64,000 nt of DNA from positions 2,852,001 to 2,916,000 of the forward strand of contig NZ_CP015118.1 of the NCBI RefSeq assembly GCF_002116905.1. The letters are read 5' to 3'. Positions 31,081 through 40,924 of the stretch are shown piece by piece. Source of the stretch: Piscinibacter gummiphilus (GTDB taxonomy: Bacteria; Pseudomonadota; Gammaproteobacteria; Burkholderiales; Burkholderiaceae_C). Within the stretch, counting starts at the first letter, position 1, and the number at the start of each line of letters is the position of its first letter. The translations under genes and the position numbers were made by a program. The notes under the pieces are model-generated. The model had not been told where the DNA came from, searched no databases, and saw only the letters and a program-made list of their open reading frames with translations.

Positions 31081-33939
31081 ATGATGCAGGAATACAGGTC
31101 GAACTCGTACCTGTTCGGGGGCAATGCGCCTTACGTCGAAGAGATGTATGAGGCCTACCTCGACAACCCGGGCTCCGTGCCCGACAACTGGCGTGCCTAT
31201 TTCGACGCCCTCCAGAACGTCCCGGCCGCCGATGGCAGCGCCTCTCGCGACGTCGCCCACGCCCCGGTCGTCGAATCCTTCGCGCAACGCGCCAAGGCCA
31301 ACGCCTTCGGCAACAAGGCCAGCAACGCCGACCTCGCCATCGCGCACAAGCAGGTCCACGTCCAGTCCCTGATCGCCGCCTACCGGTTCCTCGGTTCGCG
31401 CTGGGCCGACCTCGACCCGCTCAAGCGCCAGGAACGTCCCAAGATCCCCGAACTCGAACCGGCGTTCTACGACCTGTCCGAGGCGGACATGGACCTCTCG
31501 TTCAGCGCCACGAACACCTACTTCTCCACCGCGGAGAACATGACCCTGCGCGAGATCGTGCAGGCCCTGCGCGAGACGTACTGCGGCTCCATCGGCGCCG
31601 AGTACATGCACATCACCGACCCGGCCGAGAAGCGCTGGTGGCAGCAGCGGCTGGAATCCATCCGCTCGAAGCCCAGCTTCAAGCCGGAAGAGAAGGTCAA
31701 CATCCTCGAGCGCCTGACGGCGGCCGAGGGCCTCGAGCGCTACCTCCACACCAAGTACGTCGGCCAGAAGCGCTTCTCGCTCGAAGGCGGCGAGAGCTTC
31801 ATCGCCTCGATGGACGAAGTGGTCCAGCGCTCCGGTGAAGTGGGCGTGCAGGAAATCGTGATCGGCATGGCCCACCGCGGCCGCCTGAACGTGCTGGTGA
31901 ACACCCTGGGCAAGGCCCCGAAGGACCTGTTCTCCGAGTTCGACCACACCGCCCCCGAGAACCTCCCGTCCGGCGACGTGAAGTACCACCAGGGCTTCTC
32001 GAGCGACGTGTCCACCCGCGGCGGCCCGGTTCACCTGAGCCTGTCGTTCAACCCGTCCCACCTGGAAATCGTGAACCCGGTGGTCGAGGGTTCGGTGAAG
32101 GCCCGCCTGGACCGCCGCGGCGACCAGGAAGGCGACACGGTGCTGCCGGTGCTCGTGCACGGCGACGCCGCGTTCGCCGGCCAGGGTGTCGTGATGGAAA
32201 CGCTGGCGCTGGCCCAGACCCGTGGCTACTACACGGGCGGCACGCTGCACATCGTCATCAACAACCAGATCGGCTTCACCACCAGCGACCCGCGCGACAC
32301 GCGTTCCACGCTGTACTGCACCGACGTCGTCAAGATGATCGAGGCCCCGGTGCTGCACGTGAACGGCGACGATCCCGAAGCCGTGGTGCTCGCCACGCGC
32401 CTCGCGCTCGACTACCGCCAGGAGTTCAACAAGGACGTCGTCGTCGACATCGTCTGCTTCCGCAAGCTCGGCCACAACGAACAGGACACCCCGGCGCTCA
32501 CGCAGCCGCTGATGTACAAGTCGATCGGCAAGCACCCGGGCACGCGCAAGCTGTACGGCGACAAGCTGGTCGCCAACGGCACGCTGAAGAACGAAGGTCC
32601 GGACGACCTCGTCAAGACGTACCGCGCCGCGATGGACGCCGGCAAGCACACGGTCGACCCGGTACTCACGAACTACAAGAGCAAGTACGCCGTCGACTGG
32701 TCGCCGTTCCTGAACAAGAAGTGGACCGACTCGGCCGACACGGCCCTGCCGTCCGCCGAGATCAAGCGCCTGGCCGAACGCCTGACGACCGTGCCGAACG
32801 GCTTCAAGCCGCACGCGCTGGTCGAGAAGGTGCTGGCCGACCGCGCCGCGATGGGCCGGGGCGAGATCAACGTCGACTGGGGCATGGCCGAGTCGCTCGC
32901 CTACGCCTCGCTCGTGGCCAGCGGCTACCCGGTGCGCCTGTCGGGTGAAGACTGCGGCCGCGGCACGTTCACGCACCGCCACGCGGTGCTGCACGACCAG
33001 AACCGCGAGAAGTGGGACGAAGGCACCTGGACCTCGCTGCAGCACGTGGCCGACGGCCAGGCTCCGTTCGTCGTGATCGACTCGCTGCTGTCCGAAGAGG
33101 CCGTGCTCGGCTTCGAATACGGCTACGCCAGCGCCGACCCGAACACGCTCGTGATCTGGGAAGCCCAGTTCGGCGACTTCACCAACGGCGCGCAGGTCGT
33201 GATCGACCAGTTCATCGCCTCCGGCGAAGTGAAGTGGGGCCGCGCGAACGGCCTGACGATGCTGCTGCCGCACGGCTACGAAGGCCAGGGTCCGGAGCAC
33301 TCGTCGGCCCGCCTCGAGCGCTTCATGCAGCTCGCCGCGGACAACAACATGCAGATCGTGCAGCCCACCACGGCCAGCCAGATCTTCCACGTGCTCCGTC
33401 GCCAGATGGTGCGCATGTTCCGCAAGCCGCTGGTGGTCATGTCGCCGAAGTCGCTGCTGCGTGCCAAGGACGCGGGTTCGCCGCTGTCCGAGTTCACGAA
33501 GGGCGAGTTCCGCACCGTCATCGGTCCGGACCGTTCGGAGATCGAGGCCGACAAGGTCAAGCGCGTGATCGCCTGCTCGGGCAAGGTCGCCTACGACCTG
33601 ATCAAGCGCCGCGACGAGAAGAAGGCGTGGGACACGGTGATCGTCCGCGTGGAACAGCTGTACCCGTTCCCGCACAAGGCGTTCGCCGCCGAGATGAAGC
33701 GTTTCCCGAACGCGACCGAAGTGATCTGGGCGCAGGACGAGCCGCAGAACCAGGGTGCCTGGTTCTTCGTGCAGCACTACATCCACGAGAACATGGTCGA
33801 AGGCCAGAAGCTCGGTTACGCCGGCCGTCCGGCGTCCGCTTCGCCGGCCGTGGGTTATGCCCACCTGCACCAGGAGCAGCAGAAGGCGCTGCTCGACCAG
33901 GCGTTCGGCAAGCTCAAGGGCTTCGTGCTCTCGAAGTGA
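31081..33939 (+). CDS. sucA: 2-oxoglutarate dehydrogenase E1 component
   Basis: Thiamine-diphosphate decarboxylase of the TCA-cycle 2-oxoglutarate dehydrogenase complex. 952 residues, full length. The N-terminal E2-binding segment is NSYLFGGNAPYVEEMYEAYL. ThDP-domain motifs are GMAHRGRLNVLVN, GDAAFAGQGVVMETL and IVINNQIGFTTSDP. The pyrimidine domain has YGYASADPNTLVIWEAQFGDF and LLPHGYEGQGPEHSSARLER. Starts at tandem ATGATG 31081 with GTGAGCG upstream. First gene of sucA-sucB-lpd-zapE. Confidence 0.98.
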   Translation: MMQEYRSNSYLFGGNAPYVEEMYEAYLDNPGSVPDNWRAYFDALQNVPAADGSASRDVAHAPVVESFAQRAKANAFGNKASNADLAIAHKQVHVQSLIAAYRFLGSRWADLDPLKRQERPKIPELEPAFYDLSEADMDLSFSATNTYFSTAENMTLREIVQALRETYCGSIGAEYMHITDPAEKRWWQQRLESIRSKPSFKPEEKVNILERLTAAEGLERYLHTKYVGQKRFSLEGGESFIASMDEVVQRSGEVGVQEIVIGMAHRGRLNVLVNTLGKAPKDLFSEFDHTAPENLPSGDVKYHQGFSSDVSTRGGPVHLSLSFNPSHLEIVNPVVEGSVKARLDRRGDQEGDTVLPVLVHGDAAFAGQGVVMETLALAQTRGYYTGGTLHIVINNQIGFTTSDPRDTRSTLYCTDVVKMIEAPVLHVNGDDPEAVVLATRLALDYRQEFNKDVVVDIVCFRKLGHNEQDTPALTQPLMYKSIGKHPGTRKLYGDKLVANGTLKNEGPDDLVKTYRAAMDAGKHTVDPVLTNYKSKYAVDWSPFLNKKWTDSADTALPSAEIKRLAERLTTVPNGFKPHALVEKVLADRAAMGRGEINVDWGMAESLAYASLVASGYPVRLSGEDCGRGTFTHRHAVLHDQNREKWDEGTWTSLQHVADGQAPFVVIDSLLSEEAVLGFEYGYASADPNTLVIWEAQFGDFTNGAQVVIDQFIASGEVKWGRANGLTMLLPHGYEGQGPEHSSARLERFMQLAADNNMQIVQPTTASQIFHVLRRQMVRMFRKPLVVMSPKSLLRAKDAGSPLSEFTKGEFRTVIGPDRSEIEADKVKRVIACSGKVAYDLIKRRDEKKAWDTVIVRVEQLYPFPHKAFAAEMKRFPNATEVIWAQDEPQNQGAWFFVQHYIHENMVEGQKLGYAGRPASASPAVGYAHLHQEQQKALLDQAFGKLKGFVLSK

Positions 33940-34034
33940 TGTGACGAGGCGCGGGATGGGCGCGAGGGGCGGATGCCCCCGGCCGTCCCCCGCGCCGCAC
34001 CACTTCGTCTCCCCCCAAATTCTGGAAGAACAAC

Positions 34035-35297
34035 ATGGCAATCGTTGAAGTCAAGGTCCCGCAGCTGTCCGAATCCGTGGCCGAAGCCACCCTGCTGCAG
34101 TGGAAGAAGAAGCCGGGCGAAGCTGTCGCCCTCGATGAAATCCTCGTCGAAATCGAAACCGACAAGGTCGTGCTCGAAGTGCCGGCCCCCGCTGCCGGCG
34201 TGATGGCCCAGCTCGTCAAGAACGACGGCGAAAGCTGCACGAGCGATGAAGTCATCGCCAAGATCGACACCGACGCGTCGGCCCAGGTGAGCCCGCTCGA
34301 GATCAAGCCGGTGCCGGCCTCGGCACCCGCCGCCGCGCCTGCCGCCGCCGGTGGCAACAAGGGCGACGTGGCCATGCCCGCCGCCGCCAAGCTGCTCGCC
34401 GAGAACAACCTGGCCGCAAGCAGCGTCGCCGGCACCGGCAAGGATGGCCGCGTGACGAAGGGCGACGTGCTCGGCGCCATCGAAGGTGGCGCGAAGGCCG
34501 CTGCCCCGGCCGCCAAGGCCGTGTCGGCCCCGGTGCCCGCCGCCGTGTCGAAGCCGCTGCCCGCCGTGGCCGCGCCCGTCCAGCAGAACCTGGGTGATCG
34601 CCCGGAACAGCGCGTGCCGATGAGCCGCCTGCGCGCCCGCATCGCCGAGCGCCTGGTGCAGTCGCAATCCACCAACGCCATCCTGACCACGTTCAACGAA
34701 GTGAACATGGCCCCGGTGATGGAGATGCGCAAGAAGTTCCAGGAGAAGTTCGAGAAGGAACACGGCGTCAAGCTCGGCTTCATGAGCTTCTTCGTGAAGG
34801 CCGCGGTGCACGCCCTCAAGAAGTACCCGATCGTCAACGCCTCGGTCGACGGCAACGACATCGTCTACCACGGCTACTTCGACATCGGCATCGCCGTGGG
34901 CTCGCCGCGCGGCCTCGTGGTGCCGGTGCTGCGCAACGTCGACCAGATGACGTTCGCCGACATCGAGAAGAAGATCGCCGAGTTCGGCGCCAAGGCCCGT
35001 GACGGCAAGCTGTCCCTCGAGGAACTGACCGGCGGCACGTTCTCGATCTCGAACGGCGGCACCTTCGGCTCCATGCTGTCGACCCCGATCATCAACCCGC
35101 CCCAGTCGGCCATCCTCGGCGTGCACGCCACGAAGGACCGCGCCGTCGTCGAGAACGGCCAAGTGGTCGTCCGTCCGATGAACTACCTGGCGATGAGCTA
35201 CGACCACCGCATCATCGACGGCCGCGAAGCCGTGCTGTCGCTCGTGGCCATGAAGGAAGCGCTGGAAGACCCGGCCCGCCTGCTGTTCGACATCTGA
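34035..35297 (+). CDS. sucB: 2-oxoglutarate dehydrogenase E2 (dihydrolipoyl succinyltransferase)
   Basis: 420 residues. One N-terminal lipoyl domain with the lipoyl-lysine K44 in EIETDKVVLEV, an Ala/Pro-rich linker, an E1/E3-binding domain (AAKLLAENNLAASSVAGTG, GRVTKGDVL) and a C-terminal catalytic domain ending with the active-site HxxxDG in MSYDHRIIDGREAV. Transfers succinyl groups to CoA in the cytoplasmic complex. 95 nt after sucA; lpd follows 10 nt downstream. Confidence 0.98.
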   Translation: MAIVEVKVPQLSESVAEATLLQWKKKPGEAVALDEILVEIETDKVVLEVPAPAAGVMAQLVKNDGESCTSDEVIAKIDTDASAQVSPLEIKPVPASAPAAAPAAAGGNKGDVAMPAAAKLLAENNLAASSVAGTGKDGRVTKGDVLGAIEGGAKAAAPAAKAVSAPVPAAVSKPLPAVAAPVQQNLGDRPEQRVPMSRLRARIAERLVQSQSTNAILTTFNEVNMAPVMEMRKKFQEKFEKEHGVKLGFMSFFVKAAVHALKKYPIVNASVDGNDIVYHGYFDIGIAVGSPRGLVVPVLRNVDQMTFADIEKKIAEFGAKARDGKLSLEELTGGTFSISNGGTFGSMLSTPIINPPQSAILGVHATKDRAVVENGQVVVRPMNYLAMSYDHRIIDGREAVLSLVAMKEALEDPARLLFDI

Positions 35298-35307
35298 GGA
35301 CGACACC

Positions 35308-36735
35308 ATGAGCAAGCAATTCGACGTGGTCGTCATCGGCGGCGGCCCCGGTGGTTACATCGCGGCCATCCGCGCGGCGCAGCTCGGTTTCAACACCGCC
35401 TGCATCGACGAATGGAAGAACGAGAAGGGCGGCCCGGCCCCGGGCGGCACCTGCACGAACGTGGGCTGCATTCCCTCGAAGGCGCTGCTGCAGTCCAGCG
35501 AGCACTTCGAGCAGGCCGGCCATCATTTCGCCGACCACGGCATCGGCCTGAAGGACCTGAGCATCGACGTCGCGAAGATGCTGGGCCGCAAGGACACCGT
35601 CGTGAAGCAGAACAACGACGGCATCCTGTACCTGTTCAAGAAGAACAAGGTCACGTTCTTCCACGGTCGCGGCTCCTTCGTGAAGGCCGCTGACGGCGGC
35701 TACGAGCTGAAGGTCGCCGGCGCCGCCGAGGAAACCATCACCGCGAAGCACGTCGTGGTCGCCACGGGCTCCAACCCCCGTGCGCTGCCCGGCGCCGCAT
35801 TCGACGAGGAGAACATCCTCTCGAACGACGGTGCGCTGCGCATCCCCGCCGTGCCGAAGAAGCTCGGCGTGATCGGCGCCGGCGTGATCGGCCTGGAAAT
35901 GGGCTCGGTGTGGCGCCGCCTCGGCGCGGAAGTCACCGTGCTCGAAGCACTGCCGGTGTTCCTGGGCGCGGTCGACGAGACCATCGCCAAGGAAGCCCAG
36001 AAGGCGCTGAAGAAGCAGGGCCTGAACATCGAGGTCGGTGTCAAGATCTCCGAGGTCAAGAGCGACAAGAAGGGCGTGACCGTCGCCTACGCGAACGCGA
36101 AGGGCGAGGCGCAGACCCTGGCGGTCGACAAGCTGATCGTGTCCATCGGCCGTGTGCCGAACACCATCGGCCTGAACGCTGAAAGCGTGGGCCTGAAGCT
36201 CGACGAACGCGGCGCCATCGCCGTGGACGACGACTGCAAGACCAACCTGCCGAACGTCTGGGCCATCGGTGACGTCGTGCGCGGCCCGATGCTCGCGCAC
36301 AAGGCGGAAGAGGAAGGTGTGGCCGTGGCCGAGCGCATCGCCGGCCAGCACGGGCACGTCAACTTCAACACCGTGCCGTGGGTCATCTACACGTCGCCGG
36401 AAATCGCGTGGGTGGGCCAGACCGAGCAGCAGCTCAAGGCCGAAGGCCGCGCGTACAAGGCCGGCAGCTTCCCGTTCATGGCCAACGGCCGTGCACGTGC
36501 GCTGGGTGACACCACGGGCCTCGTGAAGGTCATCGCCGACGCGAAGACCGACGAGATCCTGGGCGTGCACATGGTGGGGCCGTACGTGTCCGAGCTGATC
36601 GCCGAGGCGGTAGTCGCGATGGAGTTCAAGGCCTCGGCCGAGGACATCGCGCGCATCTGCCACGCGCACCCGTCGCTGAGCGAGGCGACGAAGGAAGCCG
36701 CCCTGGCGGTGGACAAGCGCACGCTCAACTTCTGA
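35308..36735 (+). CDS. lpdA: Dihydrolipoyl dehydrogenase (E3)
   Basis: 475 residues. N-terminal FAD motif VVVIGGGPGGYIAAIRAAQLG, redox-active disulfide C49/C54 in GGTCTNVGCIPSKAL, NAD motif GVIGAGVIGLEMGSVW, second FAD motif VWAIGDVVRGPMLAHKA, and the catalytic His-Glu in ICHAHPSLSEATKEA. Reoxidises dihydrolipoamide using NAD+. Encoded with its E1 and E2, so this copy serves 2-oxoglutarate dehydrogenase. Confidence 0.98.
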   Translation: MSKQFDVVVIGGGPGGYIAAIRAAQLGFNTACIDEWKNEKGGPAPGGTCTNVGCIPSKALLQSSEHFEQAGHHFADHGIGLKDLSIDVAKMLGRKDTVVKQNNDGILYLFKKNKVTFFHGRGSFVKAADGGYELKVAGAAEETITAKHVVVATGSNPRALPGAAFDEENILSNDGALRIPAVPKKLGVIGAGVIGLEMGSVWRRLGAEVTVLEALPVFLGAVDETIAKEAQKALKKQGLNIEVGVKISEVKSDKKGVTVAYANAKGEAQTLAVDKLIVSIGRVPNTIGLNAESVGLKLDERGAIAVDDDCKTNLPNVWAIGDVVRGPMLAHKAEEEGVAVAERIAGQHGHVNFNTVPWVIYTSPEIAWVGQTEQQLKAEGRAYKAGSFPFMANGRARALGDTTGLVKVIADAKTDEILGVHMVGPYVSELIAEAVVAMEFKASAEDIARICHAHPSLSEATKEAALAVDKRTLNF

Positions 36736-36749
36736 CCGGCGCGTTCGAG

Positions 36750-37847
36750 GTGGGAGTTCGCGACCTCTACGCGCAGACGCTCGCTGAAAAGGGCTTCAAG
36801 GCGGACCCCGCGCAACTGCGCGCGGTGGACGCCCTGGAGCGCTGCGAGAACGAGTGGCTCGACTACAAGGCCCGGCGCAGCAATGCGCTGACCAAGATGT
36901 TGCGCCACCCGCCCATTCCGCGTGGCGTCTACATGCACGGCGGGGTGGGGCGGGGCAAGAGCTTCCTGATGGACTGCTTCTTCACGTCCGTCCCGCTCAC
37001 CCGCAAGACCCGCCTGCACTTCCACGAGTTCATGCGCGAGGTGCACCGCGAACTGGGCGAGCTCCAGGGCGTGGTGAACCCGCTGCACGAACTGGGGCGG
37101 CGCATCTCGCGCCGCTACCGCCTCATCTGCTTCGACGAGTTCCACGTCGCCGACGTGACCGACGCGATGATCCTGCACCGCCTGCTCGAATCGCTGTTCG
37201 AGCACCGCGTGAGCATCGTGACCACGTCGAACTTCAAGCCCGACGACCTGTACCCGAACGGGCTGCACCGTGACCGCATCCTGCCCGCCATCGCGCTCCT
37301 GAAGGAGAAGATGGAGGTGCTGAGCGTCGACAACGGCACCGACTACCGCCAGCGTTCGCTGGAGCAGCTGGACCTGTACCACACGCCCCTCGACGACAAG
37401 GCCGACAAGGCGATGACCGAGGCGTTCGAGCGCCTGGCCGAGGCGCGGGACGAGGAGCCGGTGCTGCACATCGAGCACCGCGAGATCCGTGCGCGCCGCA
37501 AGGCGGGCGGGGTGGTGTGGTTCGACTTCGCCGAGCTGTGCGGCGGCCCGCGTTCCCAGAACGACTACCTCGAGATCGCCTCGCAGTTCCACACCGTGCT
37601 GCTGTCGAACGTGCCCTACATGCCGGTGCGGCTCGCCTCGCAGGCGCGGCGCTTCACGTGGTTGGTGGACGTGCTGTACGACCGTCGCGTGAAGCTGATC
37701 ATGTCGGCCGAGGTGCCGGCCGAGGACCTCTACACCGACGGGCCGCTGGCCCACGAGTTCCCGCGCACGGTGTCGCGCCTCAACGAGATGCGCTCCGCCG
37801 AGTTCCTGGCGCTGGCGCGCCGGGACGTCGACACGTCGCTGACCTGA
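36750..37847 (+). CDS. zapE: Cell division ATPase ZapE (AFG1 family)
   Basis: 365 residues. P-loop GGVGRGKS (64-71) preceded by PPIPRGVYMHG, Walker B RLICFDEFHVAD, sensor ITTSNFKPDDLYPNGLHRDRILPAI in two pieces, and C-terminal FTWLVDVLYDRRVKLI. ZapE/AFG1 ATPases bind FtsZ or, in mitochondria, help protein turnover. GTG start at 36750 is 14 nt after lpd, so it is read with the OGDH operon, an arrangement common in Burkholderiales. Convergent with the phosphatase gene (18 nt). Confidence 0.94.
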   Translation: MGVRDLYAQTLAEKGFKADPAQLRAVDALERCENEWLDYKARRSNALTKMLRHPPIPRGVYMHGGVGRGKSFLMDCFFTSVPLTRKTRLHFHEFMREVHRELGELQGVVNPLHELGRRISRRYRLICFDEFHVADVTDAMILHRLLESLFEHRVSIVTTSNFKPDDLYPNGLHRDRILPAIALLKEKMEVLSVDNGTDYRQRSLEQLDLYHTPLDDKADKAMTEAFERLAEARDEEPVLHIEHREIRARRKAGGVVWFDFAELCGGPRSQNDYLEIASQFHTVLLSNVPYMPVRLASQARRFTWLVDVLYDRRVKLIMSAEVPAEDLYTDGPLAHEFPRTVSRLNEMRSAEFLALARRDVDTSLT

Positions 37848-37865
37848 GCGGTCAGCGGCCCATCT

Positions 37866-38630
37866 TCAGCTGAGTGCTTCGATGCGCACCAGGGCCAGCG
37901 ACAGGTTGTCGCCGGCGCCCCGGGCGCGCTGGCGCGCCTTGCTGACCAGCATCTCGCTGGCTTCGCGCGGGGGCAGGGTGTGCACGATGGCGCCCAGCTC
38001 CTTCGGCGTGAAGTAGTGCCACAGGCCGTCGCTGCAGGCCAACAGGGAGTCGCCGATTTCCAGGCGGTCGATGTGGTGCAGCGTGAGCGGCGGGTCCTGG
38101 AAGGTGCCCAGGCAGCCGGTCAGCAGGTTCGACTGCGGGTGGTTGTTGGCCTCTTCCTCGGCGATCTGGCCTTCGTCGACCAGGCGCTGCACGAAGGAGT
38201 GGTCCACCGTGCGCTTCACGAGGTCGGGGCCGCGGAAGTGGTAGACCCGCGAGTCGCCGGCGTGGATGATGTCGCATTGCCGCGACGGGCTGATCAGGTA
38301 GGCCGTGACGGTGCTGTGGGGCTCTTCCTCGGCCGTGATGGCGGTGAGCTTGATCATCAGGTGCGCCTCGAGCACGAGCTGCTTGAGCAGCTCGGCAGGG
38401 TCGTCCTGGTTGGCGCCGTGGCGCTCGAACAGCTGCCGCGCGGTGAGGATCACCTGGTCGGCGGCCTTGCGGCCACCGCTCTTGCCCCCCATGCCGTCGG
38501 CGAGTACCGCCAAGGCGCACCCGGGGACCCGGTGGTGGGCCAGGATTTCCACCTGGTCTTGCTGGTAGGCTCGGTCGCCCCGGTGGATGCCGGTGGCTGC
38601 GGACAAACGGTAACCCGGGGAGGTGCTCAT
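37866..38630 (-). CDS. PP2C-family serine/threonine protein phosphatase
   Basis: 254 residues. Metal-binding and catalytic motifs are RGDRAYQQDQ, LAVLADGMGGKSGGRKAADQ, IIHAGDSRVYHFR, LLACSDGLWHYFTPKEL and ARGAGDNLSLALVR. This is the compact Stp1/PrpC type without extra domains. Cytoplasmic. ATG at 38630, 51 bp from the ydcH start on the other strand. No Ser/Thr kinase gene is adjacent, so the partner kinase is elsewhere. Confidence 0.93.
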   Translation of the reverse strand: MSTSPGYRLSAATGIHRGDRAYQQDQVEILAHHRVPGCALAVLADGMGGKSGGRKAADQVILTARQLFERHGANQDDPAELLKQLVLEAHLMIKLTAITAEEEPHSTVTAYLISPSRQCDIIHAGDSRVYHFRGPDLVKRTVDHSFVQRLVDEGQIAEEEANNHPQSNLLTGCLGTFQDPPLTLHHIDRLEIGDSLLACSDGLWHYFTPKELGAIVHTLPPREASEMLVSKARQRARGAGDNLSLALVRIEALS

Positions 38631-38640
38631 GGTGGAAAAC

Positions 38641-38646
38641 TATAAT
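38641..38646 (+). promoter_or_regulatory. Consensus -10 box before ydcH-dinG
   Basis: Perfect TATAAT 35 bp before the ydcH ATG. No good -35 hexamer at the right distance (the region overlaps the 5' end of the phosphatase gene), so it may depend on an activator. Confidence 0.45.
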
Positions 38647-38680
38647 CGCTTTGCCTTGATGCCAACACACTGCCGCCGTG

Positions 38681-38884
38681 ATGGATGACAACCTCCACTC
38701 TCCCGAGCGGCGACTGATCGAACTCCGGATCGAACACGCCGACCTCGACAGCCTGATCGACCAGGTTGGCCAGTCGAGCCCGCTCGACGACCTGGCGCTG
38801 CGGCGCCTGAAGAAGCGCCGCCTGGTCCTGCGCGATGAAATCGCGCGCCTGCGCGCCGAACTCGAACCGCCCGAACCGGCATGA
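38681..38884 (+). CDS. YdcH/DUF465-family small protein
   Basis: 67 residues from ATG 38681 (a GTG sits immediately before). The pattern RLIELRIEHADLDSLIDQV followed by LDDLALRRLKKRRLVLRDEIARL is that of the DUF465 YdcH family, short alpha-helical hairpins of unknown function. The stop overlaps the dinG ATG by 4 nt. Confidence 0.85.
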   Translation: MDDNLHSPERRLIELRIEHADLDSLIDQVGQSSPLDDLALRRLKKRRLVLRDEIARLRAELEPPEPA

Positions 38885-40860
38885 CCAGTCCCCTCCGCGA
38901 GGCCGTCGCCCAGGCGTTCGCGGCGGGCGGCGAGCTGTCCGAAGCCGACCCCCGCTACACCGAACGCGACGTCCAGCAGCTCATGGCCGACCACGTGGCG
39001 CTGGCCATCGACGAGCAGCGCGCGCTGGTCGCCGAGGCGGGCACCGGGGTCGGCAAGACCTTCGCGTACCTCGTGCCCACGCTGCTGTCGGGCAAGCGGG
39101 CGCTCGTGAGCACCGCCACGAAAAGCCTGCAGGACCAGCTGTTCCTGCGCGACCTGCCGCGCCTGTGCGAGTCGCTGAACCTGCCCACCACGCTCGCACT
39201 GCTGAAGGGCCGCGGCAGCTACCTGTGCCTGCACCGCATGCGCGTCGCGCGCGAGTCGGCCCAGCTGCCCGACCGCTGGGCGGTGCGCACGCTCGCGAAG
39301 ATCGAGACCTGGGCGCAGGGCACCCGCACCGGCGACCTGGCCGAACTCGACGGGCTCGACGAGCGGTCCCCCGTGATCCCGCTCGTCACGTCCTCGCGCG
39401 ACAACTGCCTCGGCAGCGAGTGCCCCGACTACCGCCAGTGCCACGTGATGAAGGCGCGCCGCGAGGCGATGGCCGCCGACGTGGTGGTGGTGAACCACCA
39501 CCTGTTCTTCGCCGACATGGCGCTGCGCGACACCGGCATGGCCGAGCTGCTGCCGAGCGTCGAGGTGGCCGTGTTCGACGAGGCGCACCAGCTCTCCGAA
39601 GCCGGCGTGCAGTTCCTCGGCACCACGCTCGGCACCGCGCAGGTGATCGACTTCGCGCGCGACCTGCTGGGCGCCGGGCTGCAGCATGCGCGCGGCCTCG
39701 TCCCGTGGCAGGAGCTGGCCGCCGCCTGCGACCACGCCGCGCGCGACCTGCGCCTGGCCGCGGCCGGGCGGCTGCGCGAGGTGCGGGGCACGCTGAAGCT
39801 GCGCTGGGACGAACGTTCCGCGAACGCCGACTTCCTCGCCGCGCTCAACGCGGTGGGCGAGGCCTGCACCGCGGCGCGCAAGGGCATCGACCAAGTCAGC
39901 GAGACGGCTGCCGACTTCCCGAAACTCGCCGAACGCGCGATGCACTTCGTGCACCAGACCGAACTCTTCGCCGCGCCGTGCACGCCGGGCCGCGTGCGCT
40001 GGATCGACCTCACGCCCCACCAGGCGCGGCTCGTCGAATCGCCGCTCGACGTGCGCGAGGCGCTGCGCGAGCAGATGGAGCTCGCGAACAAGGCCTGGAT
40101 CTTCACGTCGGCCACGCTGGGCGACGACGCGCGCCTCAGCTGGTTCACCGAATCGGCCGGGCTCGACGACGCCGACACGTTGCGGGTGGGCAGCCCCTTC
40201 GACTACCCGGCTCACGCGCGGCTCTACGTTCCGAACGCGTTCCCGAAGCCCAACGAGCCGGGCCACCCCGCGGCCGTGGCCGCGCTGGCCGCGCGCTGCG
40301 CGCGGGCACTCGGCGGGCGCACCTTCGTGCTGACCACCACGCTGCGCGCGCTGCAGACCATCGGCGAGGGCCTGCGTGCAGCCTTCGACGCCGAGGGCGA
40401 CTCGATCCAGGTGCTGCTGCAGGGCAGTGCGCCCAAGCGCCAGTTGCTTCAGCAGTTCCTCGCGCAGCCGCGGTCGGTGCTCGTGGGCTCGCAGAGCTTC
40501 TGGGAGGGCATCGACGTGCCCGGCGACGCGCTGCAGTGCGTGATGATCGACAAGCTGCCGTTCCCGCCGCCGAACGATCCGCTCGTCGAGGCGCGGGTCA
40601 AGCGGCTCGAGAACGAAGGGCGCAACCCGTTCTCCGACTACTTCGTGGCCGAGGCCGCGGTGTCGCTGAAGCAGGGCGCCGGAAGGCTGATCCGCAGCGA
40701 GACCGACCGCGGCCTGCTGGTGGTGTGCGACCCGCGCATGGCGGGCATGAACTACGGCCGGCGCCTGCGCGAGGCCCTGCCACCGATGACCCGCGTGGCC
40801 ACCGAGGCCGAGGCCCTCGGGTGGCTGGCCGAGCTGTCGGCCGAAACCCTGCCGTTCTGA
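38881..40860 (+). CDS. DinG/YoaA-type ATP-dependent DNA helicase
   Basis: 659 residues, XPD-like Fe-S helicase of superfamily 2. Walker A AEAGTGVGKT (51-60), DEAH box in VAVFDEAHQLSEAG, motif III-like IFTSATLGDD, motif VI QGAGRLIRSETDRG. Four cysteines between motifs I and II (YLCLHR, DNCLGSECPDYRQC) fit the Fe-S cluster. Length and layout are closer to YoaA/DinG without an exonuclease domain. Role in replication and DNA-damage tolerance. Translationally coupled to ydcH by an ATGA overlap. Confidence 0.92.
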   Translation: MTSPLREAVAQAFAAGGELSEADPRYTERDVQQLMADHVALAIDEQRALVAEAGTGVGKTFAYLVPTLLSGKRALVSTATKSLQDQLFLRDLPRLCESLNLPTTLALLKGRGSYLCLHRMRVARESAQLPDRWAVRTLAKIETWAQGTRTGDLAELDGLDERSPVIPLVTSSRDNCLGSECPDYRQCHVMKARREAMAADVVVVNHHLFFADMALRDTGMAELLPSVEVAVFDEAHQLSEAGVQFLGTTLGTAQVIDFARDLLGAGLQHARGLVPWQELAAACDHAARDLRLAAAGRLREVRGTLKLRWDERSANADFLAALNAVGEACTAARKGIDQVSETAADFPKLAERAMHFVHQTELFAAPCTPGRVRWIDLTPHQARLVESPLDVREALREQMELANKAWIFTSATLGDDARLSWFTESAGLDDADTLRVGSPFDYPAHARLYVPNAFPKPNEPGHPAAVAALAARCARALGGRTFVLTTTLRALQTIGEGLRAAFDAEGDSIQVLLQGSAPKRQLLQQFLAQPRSVLVGSQSFWEGIDVPGDALQCVMIDKLPFPPPNDPLVEARVKRLENEGRNPFSDYFVAEAAVSLKQGAGRLIRSETDRGLLVVCDPRMAGMNYGRRLREALPPMTRVATEAEALGWLAELSAETLPF

Positions 40861-40865
40861 CGCGG

Positions 40866-40893
40866 AAACGAAAACGCGGCCGGAGGGCCGCGT
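40866..40893 (-). terminator. Terminator of bamD (minus) near dinG end
   Basis: Minus strand stem ACGCGGCC / GGCCGCGT with a CTCC loop followed by TTTCGTTT. It sits between the convergent dinG and bamD stops. Confidence 0.75.
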
Positions 40894-40924
40894 GGTTCCC
40901 GGAGGGGCATCGAGGCCCCGGGGA

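Noticed and set aside
31036..34041. 1001-codon minus-strand frame
   Set aside because: Antisense to sucA, which has all ThDP motifs; composition is the mirror of high-GC codon use.
37866..38630. Type VI secretion-associated phosphatase role for the PP2C gene
   Set aside because: No T6SS genes or Ser/Thr kinase in the window; the neighbourhood is housekeeping.
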